64,000 nucleotides of DNA, from assembly GCA_963565915.1 (NCBI GenBank), contig OY751491.1:1984001-2048000 (forward strand), given 5' to 3'. A model generated the notes under the pieces. The model made no database searches. It had not been told where the DNA came from and saw nothing but the letters and a program-made list of their open reading frames with translations. This DNA comes from Entoloma clypeatum. Lineage: Eukaryota > Basidiomycota > Agaricomycetes > Agaricales > Entolomataceae. The position numbers and the translations under genes are program-made. How positions within the stretch are numbered: position 1 is the first letter of the stretch; every line of letters starts with the position of its first letter. Below, piece by piece: positions 45,521-58,197 of this stretch.

Positions 45521-48500
45521 TCTATACTACTAATGGGAGGGAAGGTGGGAAGGTGGTTGCTTGACATTTTGACAATAGTGAGAAAAGTCTGACAAAGACT
45601 GAAAAAAAGTTATGTAAGGTTTAGATAAGTCTTATATAAGTCTTATGTAAAATTACATAAGAAATTGGTCAGCTTTTCGTCCTCCCATGGTGAGTGCGCA
45701 GCACGAACCCTTTTCCCCCGGATTTTCGTGGACCCTTGATGGTGGCAGGGAACCTTTTTGTTCTTGATTGATGGAACCCTGCATCAAGGGATGTTCCCAT
45801 TTTGGACATTCAGACATCAAAACATGAGGAAAACATGTGTTCAACATGAGGAAAACATTGATTCTCCCTTTCTTTTCCTCAATCCCCCACCATCTTCCCC
45901 TCCTTGAGTTGAGCAGGTATTGTCCCCTGTGCAGTGAGCTTCATTGTTGATCAAGGTGACGTCCAGAGAAGTCCTGGGTCCCTGGCTTCCTTGAAAGAGG
46001 TGTCTGCCAGTTGTTTTTTTGGACCTCTCTCTGGACTGCAGTATACAGGGAGATTGAGTTGTTCTTACAACTGATTTTGTCTCCATTTCAACTGTTGCTG
46101 CTTGAACCGATTTCACTTTTGGATTTCATTGCAAAGGTGTGATCATATTTCTCTTCCCTTTTCTTTTCTGGCCACAGCAAGATCGCGACGCTCATTTTGC
46201 GAGCACAATTTTTTGTGTCACCAGAGTACAGCCTATTCGTGAGACAAAGTACGTTGGACTGGGACGTCCGAGAGGCTGGAGTAACGTTGAGCCTGACTCT
46301 GCCGAAATACTGTACTTGACAAGGCTGTGATATACACAGCGCGGTTGTGGGTTTGGCTTTGAGTGACCCAGACCGTTCTCACTGCAAGTGGTTGTATTCG
46401 CTTTTTCTGCATCTGCTGCAAGGTTCTATCTCCAATTTTAACCGTTGAATTAATTCTGCCATGTATGTTACTCAAATATTTTGTCTCTGACTCTGTTTAT
46501 TCACATCTGATTAGGTCTTTTACACCTCCTACTGGCCCATCACCTCCTGCCTCCCCTGTCACTCCTGAAACTGCCCGCCATGCTGCCCGTGCTGCAGAAC
46601 ATTATCAGCGCAACCAGATGACTGATCCTGACCATCGATGAAATCAGTCCAGGAATGTCTCACAACCTCCATTGCCTGTCCCACCTCAGCCAAACTTTGG
46701 AGCAATAATGGCTGCTTTGATTCCAGAAACATATATCCCTCCCATTCACTGTTTACCTGCTGGACCAGCCAATCTGTTGGGTCCTGCAGCAGCAATACCT
46801 CAAACCCATATTCCTCCCATCCACCAACTACTTGCTGTTGCACCAGAAATTGCTGCAGCGATTCCTGAAACCCGATTACCAGACAATTGGAACACTCTCT
46901 TGCAGCATGCTCTTCCTCTTGCTCCACCTTTACCACTGCCACCCCGGAGAGGACATCCTTCCATACACCAACAACCATCACTTCAGCAACTGCAAGAGGA
47001 GTTTAGACAAAGGTCTGAGCAGCAGAGACATGTTGCTTTGTTATTGGCTCAGGAACAGCAGAGACATCATGCACAGATGGTAGCCCAGGAACAGCAGAGA
47101 CAGCTTGAATTGGAGGCAGAAAATCAGAGACTTTATCAGCAGAGACAGCTTGAATTGGAATGGCAGAGACAGCTTGAATGGGAGGCAGAAAATCAGAGGC
47201 ATCACCAGAGACAGCTTCAATTGGAGGAGGAGCATCAAAGACAGATTCAATTGGAGGAGGAGAATCAAAGACATCATATGCAGCTGATGGTTCAACAATG
47301 GCAGTTGGCTTTGCAAGAGAAACAAAGATGTCAAGTACAGTTGCGGGAAGATCAACAACGACAACAGGAGTTGAGACTGCAGGAACAACAGCAGGCTGCT
47401 GCATTACAGGCTGAACAAAGAGTGCTCTCAGTCCATGCAGAGCGAGAGCGCCAGAATGCTGAAATTGCAGCCAGACACATGTCATATCTTCGGGCTTTGG
47501 AGGCTGAACGTCAGGCTGCCTATGATCCCGATGCTGATAATCTACAACAAAACCAGATAGATGAGGATGAACGGTTGGCTCAACGGATCCTTGATGAGGA
47601 GCAGGCACAGTTAGCTCACCAGGCAGACTTGGTTCGATTGGAACGTCGTCGACTGGCAGCTGAGGCACTGGAAAATGAAAATCAGAATGAAGTCACTCCA
47701 GACCAGCAGTAGGCTCAGAATGATTATCAACAGAATATTGATGGTGGTGGTGGTGGTAATGATGATTTGGAGCAGCAACAACCTCCAGAGCCAGATGGGA
47801 ACAACCAAGCTCCTCCTGCACCACTACAGAATATTTATGGACACAACTGGCCACTCCCATTTCCCAGAGGTCGTGTTCCCTATGATGTTGAGCCTGATCG
47901 GCAGGACTTGGGGCTCATGAATGTTGTATGCAGCCATTGCCATGCACTTCACTTTGATGCAGAGAAACTATCCAAGTCCACCAGAAATAATCCAAAATTT
48001 GGCATGTGCTGCCTTCAGGGACAAATCCAGCTCATACCCTATCAACGTGCACCTGAGGAACTATGGCGCTTTCTATCTGGCATCCATCAATTCTCAAGCC
48101 GCTTCAAAAAGAACATTCGCCAGTACAATGCTGCCTTTGCATTTACTTCTCTGGGTGTCAAGCTTGATCTGGCAGTTGTCAATGGATCTGGACCCTACAG
48201 CTTTCGGATTCAGGGAGAACTGCACCATCTATCTGGTGCCTTGGTGCCAAGGGGTGATTTGGTACCATCCTATGCCCAGATGTACATCTATGATGCCGAC
48301 GAACAGCTACAGATGCGTGGAGCACGTAATATCAATCTGGATGCAACCATCATTGCTGAGCTTCAGGCTATGCTGCACCGGGACAATCCATATGTTGAGC
48401 GCTATAAGCAGGCATGGCAAATCATGAATGAGAAGCCACCTGAGGAACAGCACAATGTCCGTCTCATTCTCACAGCTGATGGCATGGATCCCAGGAGATA

Positions 48501-51500
48501 CAATCTGCCCAATGATGCCAATGAAATTGCTGCTATTATTCCAGACAACAGTTTGATCCAGCCAAAAAGTGACAGAGACATTGTGTTGCACTTCAGGGAT
48601 GGTCGTCTGAAAGAAATGAGCAACCTACATCCTCTCTATTCTCCTCTCCACTATGTCCTTCTATTTCCCTCTGGCCAATATGGCTGGCATCCAAAGCTTC
48701 CCATCCATCCTGGTGCTGAAGGTCGAACACGGAGCAAATTTGTCAGTGAACGCTGCTATTATGCATATCATCTCCAACCAAAGGATGTGCCACTTCGAGA
48801 ACAGCCTCCAATGTTTCTTTGTGGAAAGTTGTTTCAACAGTTTATTGTTGATGCCTGGGCCTCCCATCAACAGAACCTCTTGGCTTGGTGCTTCCACAAT
48901 CAAAAGAGATTGCGAGCAGATGTCTATCAGGGCTTGCAGGATGCAGCACATGGGGACAATGACCAGAATCTCAACTTGGCAAATCATGGTCAACGGATAA
49001 TTCTGCCCTCTTCTTTCATGGGAAGCGAGCGACAGTTGAATCAGTCATTTCAGGACTCTATGGCTCTGTGCCGACTCCTATTGGTTCCTCATGTCTTTTG
49101 TACCATGACAGCCAATCCAAACTGGGAAGAAATCACAAATGCTCTGTTCACACTGCCAGATGGATCCAAGCAAAAGTCACAGAACCGTCCAGATATTGTC
49201 TCCAGAGTATTTGAGCTGAAGAAAAATGCAGTCCTGAGAGAGATCAAATCAGGAGTTGTGTTTGGCAAAGTCACTGGCATGGTGCATTCGCATGTACTTT
49301 GCGTCTCCTGCACGCTTCTATCTCAGGCTGCTTTTGACAAAGATTCCTGGTGCTACCTCCTTTGAATTTTTGCGCACAGTCAATGGTGTACTGCTGGAGA
49401 ACTTCAAGCAGGCCTGCTTGGAAAATGGGTTTCTGCAAGATGATGGAGAATGGAAACAGTGCCTTCGTGAAGCTGTTGTAATGCAAACTGGATCAGCAAT
49501 GCGGTCTTTGTTTGCCATCATTCTAATCCACTGCTTCCCTGTCCATCCAGATGCGCTCTGGGATGAATTCAAGGAACCAATGTGCCATGATTTGGAGTGG
49601 GCCCTCAGACAGCGCTTTTCTGATAGAGAATTTACCCCAGACCAGGTCTATGACTTTGGACTGTATCTCTTGGAAAAGATCTTGAGAAAGTCTGGCAAAC
49701 AGCTCATCCAATTTCCACCAATGCCATCTGTTGCAGATCCTGAGATTGGGAGGGAATGGCCATCGGCAACCACATGCTGCATGAGCAGCTGGACTATGAC
49801 ATCGACACACTGAAAACCATGGTGGAGCAAAATTGTAGTTTGTTCAACAACGAACAGAAGCTGGCATTTGATGCAGCAATGCTTTCCATCAACAACAATG
49901 AGGGCAAGTTGCTGTTTATTCACAGTGGGGGTGGTGGTGGCAAGACATTTTTGTGCAACACCATTGCTGCCAAAGTCAGATCTGAAGGACATGTCGCTCT
50001 TTGTGTGGCATCCTCTGGCATAGCTGCTTTGCTCCTTGAAGGTGGTCGCACTGCACATTCAAGGTTCAAGATTCCTTTGAATTTGGATGAACAGTCGGTT
50101 GGAATGGTGAAGCACACAGATCCCATCTTTGAAGTGTTGCAGAGAACAAAGGTTATTATCTGGGATGAAGTGCCAATGCAGCACAAGAATGCACTCATGG
50201 CTGTTGATCGAAATCTCAGAGATCTGTTGCAGAATGATGTACCATTTGGTGGGATCACTGTTGTGTTTGGTGGAGACTTCAGACAGACACTCCCAGTTGT
50301 TGTTAGAGGATCAAGGGAGCAGACGATTGCTGCATCATTTTGCAAAAGCACTCTTTGGCAACATGTGAAGGTTTACTACTTGAAGCAGAACATGCGACTT
50401 CACCAAACTCCAGGGAGTGTACAACATGCAGCATGGCTTTTGGAGATTGGTGCTGGGACTAATGTGGATGACAAGGAGATGGTGGAAATTCCAGCTGGGA
50501 TGTGCTGTGATGAAAAAACTGTGGACAGCCTGATTGGATCAATCTATGATGGGATTTCAGACAACACACCAAAGACAGACAAATACTTCTTGGATCGGAC
50601 GATCCTGTGTGCAAAGAATGATGATGTCGACAAGATGAATGACATTCTCCTGGACAAACTGTATCCAACTGCAGAGAAACATGTCAAATGGAGTGTTGAT
50701 TCTGTCAATCTGCCTGGTGGTGATGATGGACACTTATATCCGACAGAGTTTCTTGCATCTCTCAAGTCAGGAGGACTTCCACTTGCGAAGCTTATACTAG
50801 AGGCTGGAGCACCAATCATGGCGCTTCGAAATCTGGATCCATCTCTGGGACTGTGCAATGGAACACGGATGATTGTGGAAGAAGTGCGACATTGTTTGTT
50901 GAAGTGCCGGATTATTACTGGAGATGCAAAGTTTGCTGGAAAAATTGCACTGATTCCACATGTAACATTGGAGCCATCACATGAAACACTTCCAGTACCA
51001 TTGCGACGATTGCAGTTTCCGGTTTGGTTATCATTTGCAATGACGATCAACAAGTCTCAAGGGCAGGGATTGGAAAAAGTGGGATTGTGTTTGCAGACAC
51101 CAGTGTTTTCGCATGGACAATTGTATGTTGGATTGTCACGGTGTACATCAGGAGAACAGATCAAGGTTTTGCTGCCGGAAGGAAATACGGATAACAAGAC
51201 ACAAAACATTGTGTACAAGGCAGTTTTCCGTGGTTTGGAATTGTAAGTGGGTGATAAGATTGGATTTTGGACAATTGACTTACTATGAGATAACAGATAA
51301 GAAAGAAATGGATAACTGTAGTATTCTAAATATTTATATATGTATAACATTGTACCTATCTCTGTGCTGTATGATACTGTATATCTCATGTTTGTAAAAC
51401 ATTGTAGATAATAAGGACTGTCCTCACCCCCCACCCCCCTCTGGGGGGTGGAACTGAATATTGTTATAAAAGATTGTACATATGCCTGCGAGCCTTGGCG

Positions 51501-51640
51501 AGCACAAAAACTCGCAGCAGGGGCTTGGGGGCGGCAGCCCCCAACGAGCTGTGACCTGTGTGAAGCTCAACGGTTGTGAGCATTTGCAAGCACCGCGAGC
51601 AATGCTCACTGCCATAGCGAAGCACGGGTTAATAAGCTTG
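45521..51640 (+). mobile_element. Helitron B (6.1 kb) carrying a broken Rep-helicase gene
   Basis: Begins TCTATACTACTAATGGGAGG directly after the 3' end of A and ends AATAAGCTTG directly before the 5' end of C. The 3' end has the GAGCAATGCTC hairpin and a GGGGGC...GCCCCC stem. It encodes the Rep-helicase frame at 46461-51246. Ends differ from the textbook CTRR by CTTG. Confidence 0.8.
46461..51246 (+). pseudogene. Helitron Rep-helicase with Gln-rich N-terminal extension, HUH region deleted
   Basis: The start codon is split by an intron (AT at 46461-46462, intron 46463-46514). The frame has stops at TGA 46639-46641 and TAG 47710-47712. Residues encoded at 46670-47710 form a Gln/Glu-rich coiled coil with repeated RQLELE units. 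Then come the CxHC-type finger (VCSHCHALHF...GMCC) and the Helitron-like N domain (LPSSFMGSERQLNQSFQDSMAL, FCTMTANPNWEEI). At about 49290-49320 a deletion joins KVTGMVHS to RFYLRLLLTKIPGATSFE and shifts frame, so the Rep HUH and Tyr motifs are absent. A second shift near 49750 leads into the helicase (49756-51246), with Walker B VIIWDEVPM, FGGDFRQTLP and SFAMTINKSQGQ. Its Walker A reads HSGGGGGKT, with Ser in place of the first Gly. Confidence 0.85.
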
Positions 51641-52416
51641 TCTATACTACTAATGGGAGGGAAGGTGGGAAAGTGGTTGCTTGACATTTTGACAACAGTG
51701 GGAATAGTATGACCAAGACTGAAAAAAAGTTACCTAAGTCTCATGTAAGAATTTTGATGTCTGACATAAGATGACTCAGCATGACAAAGAAATTGGTCAG
51801 CTTTTCGTCCTCCCATGGGGTGAGTGCGGAGCACGAACCTTATTTCCTGTGTGAGCACGGAGTGCGAATCTTTTTTTCTGATTTTGATGGAGCCCTGTCT
51901 CAGGGTCTGTGCCTTGGTGCCATGCAACGGCTGCATTTCTCCCATCAAGGTTGCCATGTGGCGCTTTTTTGGTTGTTTGGGTGAGTCCTTGGGCACACAA
52001 GCAAGGGCAGGAGATCTGAGGACCATATTATGTTACTGCCACACAAGTGAGGGCTGCAGGTCTGAGTGCCATGACACATTGTGTAAATTCCACCAGACAA
52101 GCGAGGGCCGCAGGTCCGAGCGCCATGACACATTGCATAAAGATACTTACTCTGTGAGCCTTGGCGAGCACAAAATTTGTATACAAGCAGGAGCCTTGGC
52201 GAGTGCCAAGGTTAAAAGAATAAGTTCAATGAACGGAACCCGGAACCATAGAAATAGGATATGGCGAACCTTGGCGAGCACAAAAATTCGCAGCAGGGGT
52301 TTGGGGGCGGCAGCCCCCAACGAGCTGTGACCCGTGCGAAGCTCAATGGTTGTGAGCTTTTGCGAGCACCGCGAGCAATGCTCACTGCCGTAGCGAAGCA
52401 CGGGTTAATAAGCTCG
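51641..52416 (+). mobile_element. Helitron C (non-autonomous, 0.78 kb)
   Basis: Starts TCTATACTACTAATGGGAGG right after B and ends AATAAGCTCG followed by T. The interior shares its first 400 bp with A (for example the AATTGGTCAGCTTTTCG segment). Its 3' end is 72 bp upstream of the MATE start codon. Confidence 0.78.
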
Positions 52417-52488
52417 TAATGAATTGATGGTGGCAGTGCGGTGGTACAATGTCAAATTGACGAGGTCCGCCCGCCGAGTGCGCTTAGG

Positions 52489-55021
52489 ATGTCGACGCAT
52501 TATCAAGGACCCGCGTCTCTCCCGTCAGATTATGCCCTACTGTCGCGCTATGCGGGTCAAGTGGCTCTAGAAGTTGAAGATTCTGACGTGGACGAAGGCG
52601 CGTCCCAGCCAGCTCCTAACTTTCTCATTCGCAGAAGTAGCATGCCACCTGCCCGCCGTCCGACTATATATACCAACGCAGCCCTTCCAACTCGTCCTTT
52701 CTCCAACATTCCAATGCCACATCCAGTCGCCTCAGAAAACACACCCCTCCTCAACCCCCCTCTCCCCCGCATTGATGAGCCATTCGACGGAGCCTCGTCT
52801 GAAGATCGAAAAATGGTGATTTTCTGGGAAGAGCTGCGCGTACTCACCAGATATTCTCTACCGGTTTTCGGGTTCGTCACCACGTTTTTCTTGCCTGGAT
52901 TTTTCTGACGTCCCTTCGTTCAGAACGCATCTCTTGGAATTCAGTCTCGTCATGGCTTCTGTCATTTCCATTGGACACCTCTCCACTACCGCGCTTGCTG
53001 CCGTAACTCTGGGTTCAATGACTGCGAATGTATCCGCGTTCAGCATCATTCAGGGCTTTGCCAGTGCCCTCGACACCATGCTTCCCTCCGCCTGGACATC
53101 TCCACATCCAGAGCTTGTTGGTCTGTGGACTCAGCGTATGGGTTCGTCTATCCCCCCCCAACCTCACCTGCCATAACTAAGCTCTAACTCCATTCCCCAG
53201 TTGTCGTAATGGCCGCTATGCTCGTCGTGCGTAATAGGCTCTTTCTCCCTCTTTAGCGCGACGCTGACTCTCTTCCGTTTCGATAGCCAATATACTTTGT
53301 TTGGTTCAATGCGGAAAGCATCCTTCTCTTCTTGAAACAAGATCCTGAAGTCGCACATTTGGCCGCACTATATCTCCGCTGGGTGTCTATTGGTTTACCA
53401 GGTAAACATTGTCACTCGTGCCCCAATTTCTAATGGCATCAACTCCGACCGAACAGCATATGCTTTCAATTGTACCAGCCGGTATGTTCGATAATTCTCT
53501 CACAATTTGACCGTCCCTGACGTCTCTCTCCTCGAAGACGGTACTTCCAATCTCAAGGTCTCTTTGCGATTCCTACCCAAATAATCTTTGTAGTAGCACC
53601 TCTAAACGTGATTCTAAACTATTTGCTCGGTCAGTAGGCTTCCCACCAATCTTTCTCGTCGTCTATTAACATGGTTGTACAGTATGGGGTCCCCCCCAAA
53701 TCCGTCTAGGCTTCATCGGAGCCCCAATCGCCACCGCCATCTCTTTCAATCTCGTATCGCTGATGTCTATAGTCTATGGCATTCTTTACGTCCCCCGCAA
53801 AGCTTGGTATCCCCTCTCGCGGCGGATGTTTACCAGTCTGGGTGTTTTGGTCCAACTTGGCCTTGCTGGTGTCGGTACGCACCATTGGCCACCTAGTCTC
53901 GTCCTCAGCGTTGACAAATTCTAGGACAAACCGCCTCGGAATGGTGGGCTTGGGAGCTGGTCGCTCTCGCAGCCTCTTTGTGAGCCCAAACCATTATATA
54001 CCCAATTCTATGGCAGTGTTGAATGCGATGACAGGCTTGGCCCCGTCGCACTTGCAACACAATCCGTGCTGCTCGTCTCCGCCTCTGCAACTTTCCAGGC
54101 TCCATTCGCTGTGGGCATTGCCACGTCTGTTCGGTATATCTTCTTCTCATGCTTCTGCCATTTTCGCTCATCTACTTACAGTATCGGAAATCTCCTAGGC
54201 GAAGGCAATGCGCACCGCGCTGGAATCGCTTCTACTACCGCTATACTAATGGCACTGGCCGTGTCCGTCACATCAAGGTGCATACAATTCCTTTCTAAGC
54301 CTCCCTTCTCTCGTGTTCTCAAATTGGACTAGCACGATGTTCTATGTGTTCCGCGACTCCTGGGCATATCTCTTCAACGATGACCCGGGTCAGTCCTTTC
54401 TTGTATCGGGGAGTGTCGCACCGGTGCTGAATTATACACACTCATAAGCGGTCGTGAGCCTGGTGGCTTCGATATTGCCGCTCGTCGCGCTCTTCCAAGT
54501 CTTTGATTGCAATGCTGCTGTTACGTCTGGAATATTGCGGGCTCGAGGCAAACAGGTTCGTATTCTTTTGCCGCGCCATACTTGTGAACTCTTCATGCTC
54601 ATATTCTGTTCAAGGTGACCGGTGCGCTCCTTAACCTTAGGTAAGTTGTGGGTTGTATTCGTCTGCAGAAAGAAAAAGGTGGCTAAACAGCCTGCTTGCA
54701 GCGCGTACTATATCATCGGTGAGACTGTCACCCCCCCCCCGCACACGCTGATAAATAAATAAAAAGATAAGATCCCCATCTAACCATACTCTTGTTGTAG
54801 GCATCCCACTCGGAATGTGGCTGGCGTTCAGCTGGAAGATGGGGATCGAAGGGCTGTGGATTGGGTTGACCGTGTCTTTGGTGTACTGTGCGTTCTTTGG
54901 GACGCTGCTTTGTGTGCGGGCGGACTGGGATCGGGAGGTGTGGAAGGTGATGCAGAGGTTGGAGGGGAGGGATAAGGGTCTTGGGGTGGAGAATGGGGGT
55001 GAGGAGGATCGGCGGGTTTGA
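52489..55021 (+). CDS. MATE family efflux transporter
   Basis: 15 exons: 52489-52871, 52924-53141, 53201-53226, 53287-53401, 53457-53481, 53538-53629, 53683-53874, 53925-53979, 54035-54133, 54182-54277, 54333-54388, 54449-54555, 54615-54640, 54702-54718, 54801-55021; 575 aa. A 115-residue cytosolic N-terminus precedes about 12 membrane segments. MatE signatures include HLSTTALAAVTLGSM, GFASALDTMLPSAW, GLPAYAFNCTSRRYFQSQG, APFAVGIATSVRIGNLLGEG and DCNAAVTSGILRARGKQ. The family exports organic cations or drugs by H+ or Na+ antiport across vacuolar or plasma membrane. ATG 52489 is the first ATG after the Helitron C end and precedes the conserved region. Introns are 48-82 nt; two exons are only 17 and 25 nt. 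Confidence 0.9.
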
Positions 55022-55829
55022 TGAGGGTTTACTACCCACAGAGGGGGGTCAATTGCGCACACGGAGGATGGTTCTCAAGAGGATAAAAGGATTGGATATA
55101 ACTTTTAAAGTTGTCTACCCATGTACGAACACTTTTTCAAACGAATAAACTATAGATACACGACTCTTCCATATTCTACTATGTATTACACCGTGCGAGA
55201 GGTGAAAGGCCGATCTAGCGCGCAGATTGCAAAGCGGTCCCCGTTCGTCGGCCACACTAAGTATCCTGTTTGTTGTGAGGGGATGGCGGGGGCGTCGGTG
55301 TGTACATTAGAGGCCGTTTCCAGTAATTGAAGTACATTATCATCATCATTATCCATCGTTCCAAATTCATGTTCGAATGCCTCTGGTATAGCCATATTAC
55401 ACATTTACATTTATTAGCAATGGGCATGGCATACAACTGCCTGTTGCTTGTGGCAAATCTGAAACTAAATCAGTTACGAAAGGAAGTAACGTACATACCC
55501 GTATGCGATGCGGATCGCACAATTACGAAGCCATTGACTCTTGCCACTGGCATGTACTCAGGCTTGCGCCTTACCTTCCAGTGATCGAACTGCTGCCACC
55601 AGAGGTCCAACTGACTTGGACCTCTGGCTCCACTCCCGGCCATCCTCCTCCCGTCTTCCGCAAGCTGCACCTGACCGACATGCCTCTTCAGAGTTTGCGC
55701 ACAAATTCCATACGAGTTCACCAAACGACGACAATGCGTACAAGATAAAGCACGCCAAAAGCAGCACGGCATGGCATGTCTATTGTGGAGAACAGCGTTT
55801 GCATTCCTAGTGTCCCCATTCATATGAAA
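55022..55829. other. Convergent intergenic region with debris
   Basis: Holds the 3' ends of the MATE and P450 genes and, at about 55329-55412, a P450 exon relic. The rest has no recognisable coding content, although long frames exist on both strands (55470-55823 minus). Confidence 0.5.
55329..55412 (-). pseudogene. P450 exon 7 relic
   Basis: The minus strand reads EAFEHEFGTMDNDDDNVL, parallel to VAFDYEFGTMENDDNALG in exon 7 of the adjacent P450. Just upstream is a stretch resembling that gene's intron 6. No other exons are attached. Confidence 0.7.
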
Positions 55830-58197
55830 TCAAACATCTTCCCTCGAAGCAATTCGAACTCGAAGTGGCAGCTGTATTCCCTTCTTCAACTGGCCCTCTA
55901 CCGTAGGAACCATCGGCCCCGCCAGTTCTTTCCTGATAGTCCTCGCTTCTGGGGTGAGTTCGAACTCAAATGAACTTACAAGCTCAACGAGAAACGCTTG
56001 CACTTCTATCATGGCAAGCTTCCACCCAATGCAGGACCTGCGGACGCCAGACAAAGGTGCTAAGCTGAACATGATCAGATGACATGGGTCGAACACAAAC
56101 CGGACACCACCAGAGAAGGTCAGGCTGGGGTGGTGGAGTAGAGGGTTAGCCGTGGGTCAGAAGTATCAACGGCGGACGCACAGGTTCCCTACTACGCCTA
56201 CAGTGGTCGACTTCTTAACGCGTTTATCCAACCAACGTTCGGGATCAAATGTGTGAGAATCCTCCCCGAATAGACCTTTGTTTCTTTCGAGAGCGTAAGT
56301 CTCCTCTCCACCGAAAGCAGCATCGACTTTGGGCATACCTGTTATAAGCACAGACAGAAAGCGTCACGCGAAGTCCCTTGGGAATGGGAAGCGCAGTGAG
56401 GGATTCCCCACTCGTTGTGATGACAGGTTTAGAAAGAGGTAAAATATCATCCTTCACAGCTTGTCGGAATATCGCAGGTAGAATGGGGTGATAACGAAGT
56501 GATTCCTATCATCTCAGGCTGGTGAGTGGGACCCCTTCAAAGTAAGAAGCGCTGTCGTAAACTTACCTTCACAAATGCGTCGAGGTACGGCATAGCATCG
56601 AAATCGGCTGGCCTAAATTCAGAGTCCCCTCGAGCATGTAAAATCTGCTCCATCGATCGAATTTCGCTCCGTAGTTTCTTCTGTATGTCAGGATTACGTG
56701 ACATCTCGAGGAACATCCAACTGAGGGTGATTGCAACTGTTTCATGGCCGGCCGTCATAATTGTCCTGATCACGACTGAGGAGATGACTCCTGCATTCGC
56801 GAGGTATCAACTTACCGCATTTGTGCCAAGAGCTCCTCCTCGTTCAACTTTGTCTCCTCATTCTCGGATGCATTGGCTCTGACTTGAAGGGAAAATATGT
56901 GATTGAATGTAAAGTGCACACGGACCGTCCACTTACCCAACAAAGACATGATATCTCTATTCTCCTTGCCTTTGAGTGGTTCTTCCGACTTCTTTTCAAC
57001 CATTTGCTTGGCAAGGTCAATTGCAAGTTTGGACATAAACCGAACTCGCTTCAGTGTAGGGTCTGGCACATGGTCTCCGATTAGTTCCCGTACGAACTGT
57101 GGAAAAGAACCTATGCAGCGCCGGGCGAAAAGCTGGCTTCTCGTCGGAGTCCCCAATGTGTCCATTCTAGGACAATAGATGATTCAGTACTACTGATGAG
57201 AAGGAAGTATGGAACTTACATTAAATTCGCATAGGCCTTTCCAAGTGCATTATCATCATTCTCCATCGTCCCAAATTCGTAATCAAATGCCACTGTTATA
57301 ACAACTAAGTTTCTTTTACATGCCGAAAGGAGGAAATGGTTACTTTACCCTTTCCTATGGCATCCAGAGTCGCACGGGATATAGAGAAATGAATGTTGAA
57401 TACACTTGACTGATCAGCCGTCGCAGATATAGTCTCTCTCCATTTTCCTGCAAGCTTTAGATGGGAGTTATCATCCGCCGGTCTGTGCGCTGATAAATCG
57501 TGAATATTGACAGACCTTGGACACATAAGTGAAGAAAATGGGAGTGCATGCCTTGGCAGCAGGTCCAGAGAAACCCGGGAGTAGTATTTTCCGGTGTCTC
57601 TTGTGAGTATCGCCTGAAAAAAATTTGAATCGCATGAATTGCAGAAGTAATTGGAACCTACCTTCTGCGTATGTGAGTCCTCTACCATTGACGATTCGGG
57701 ATAGTTCACGACCTTCGGGTTGTTTCTGAAAGTTGTATCCAGAGGTCTGGAAAATATATCGAATAGCCATGGGATCCGAGATGAAGAGGTGGTCTCCCTA
57801 GTATAGACGTTATGTTTATCGTTCACAGACTACGGGCCATGACATGAGGGGCCAACCGCTAATGGACCACTGAGCCGGATAATATCCCCGTATTGAGCTT
57901 GCCATTTGAAGTCAACCTATGTCCCGACAAAGACTTGACATTAAACAGGAGCCAACTCAGTATGAAAGAGTGGAGATCTACCTCTGCAGCCTGTGACATG
58001 AAATACTCGGGATAATTTCCTGGAAAATCGCAGTTCAGCTCTGCCAGGTGTACCACGGAAACGGCTCCTTCACCAAGGAAGAATGATTCTGGCTCGGGTC
58101 CTGGGATGTGTGCGATAGAGATGCGAGTGAAACGTCGGTACAACCAGTAGGAGATAGTCGAGAAAACCAGAAAACCGATTGAGTGAAGGGTATCCAT
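55830..58197 (-). CDS. Cytochrome P450 monooxygenase
   Basis: 14 exons, complement of 58074-58197, 57982-58019, 57857-57916, 57662-57797, 57516-57613, 57349-57454, 57220-57292, 56937-57166, 56816-56882, 56567-56765, 56339-56505, 56182-56283, 56101-56124, 55830-56037; 543 aa. The N-terminal hydrophobic helix (GFLVFSTISYWLY) is a membrane anchor, followed by the Pro-Gly hinge HIPGPEPESF. Core motifs: I-helix AGHETVAITLSW, ExxR in ESLRYHP, FDPERW, and heme loop FSGGVRSCIGWK with the Cys ligand. All are complete, so the enzyme should be active in the ER. The substrate is unknown; it is not in an obvious biosynthetic cluster. Relics of its exons at 35022-35398 and 55329-55412 point to past local duplication. 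Confidence 0.92.

Noticed and set aside
47003..47668. 221-residue minus-strand frame with repeats of VSAVP/IQAVS type
   Set aside because: It is the mirror of the Gln-rich repeats in the Helitron Rep extension; no start context or family motif.
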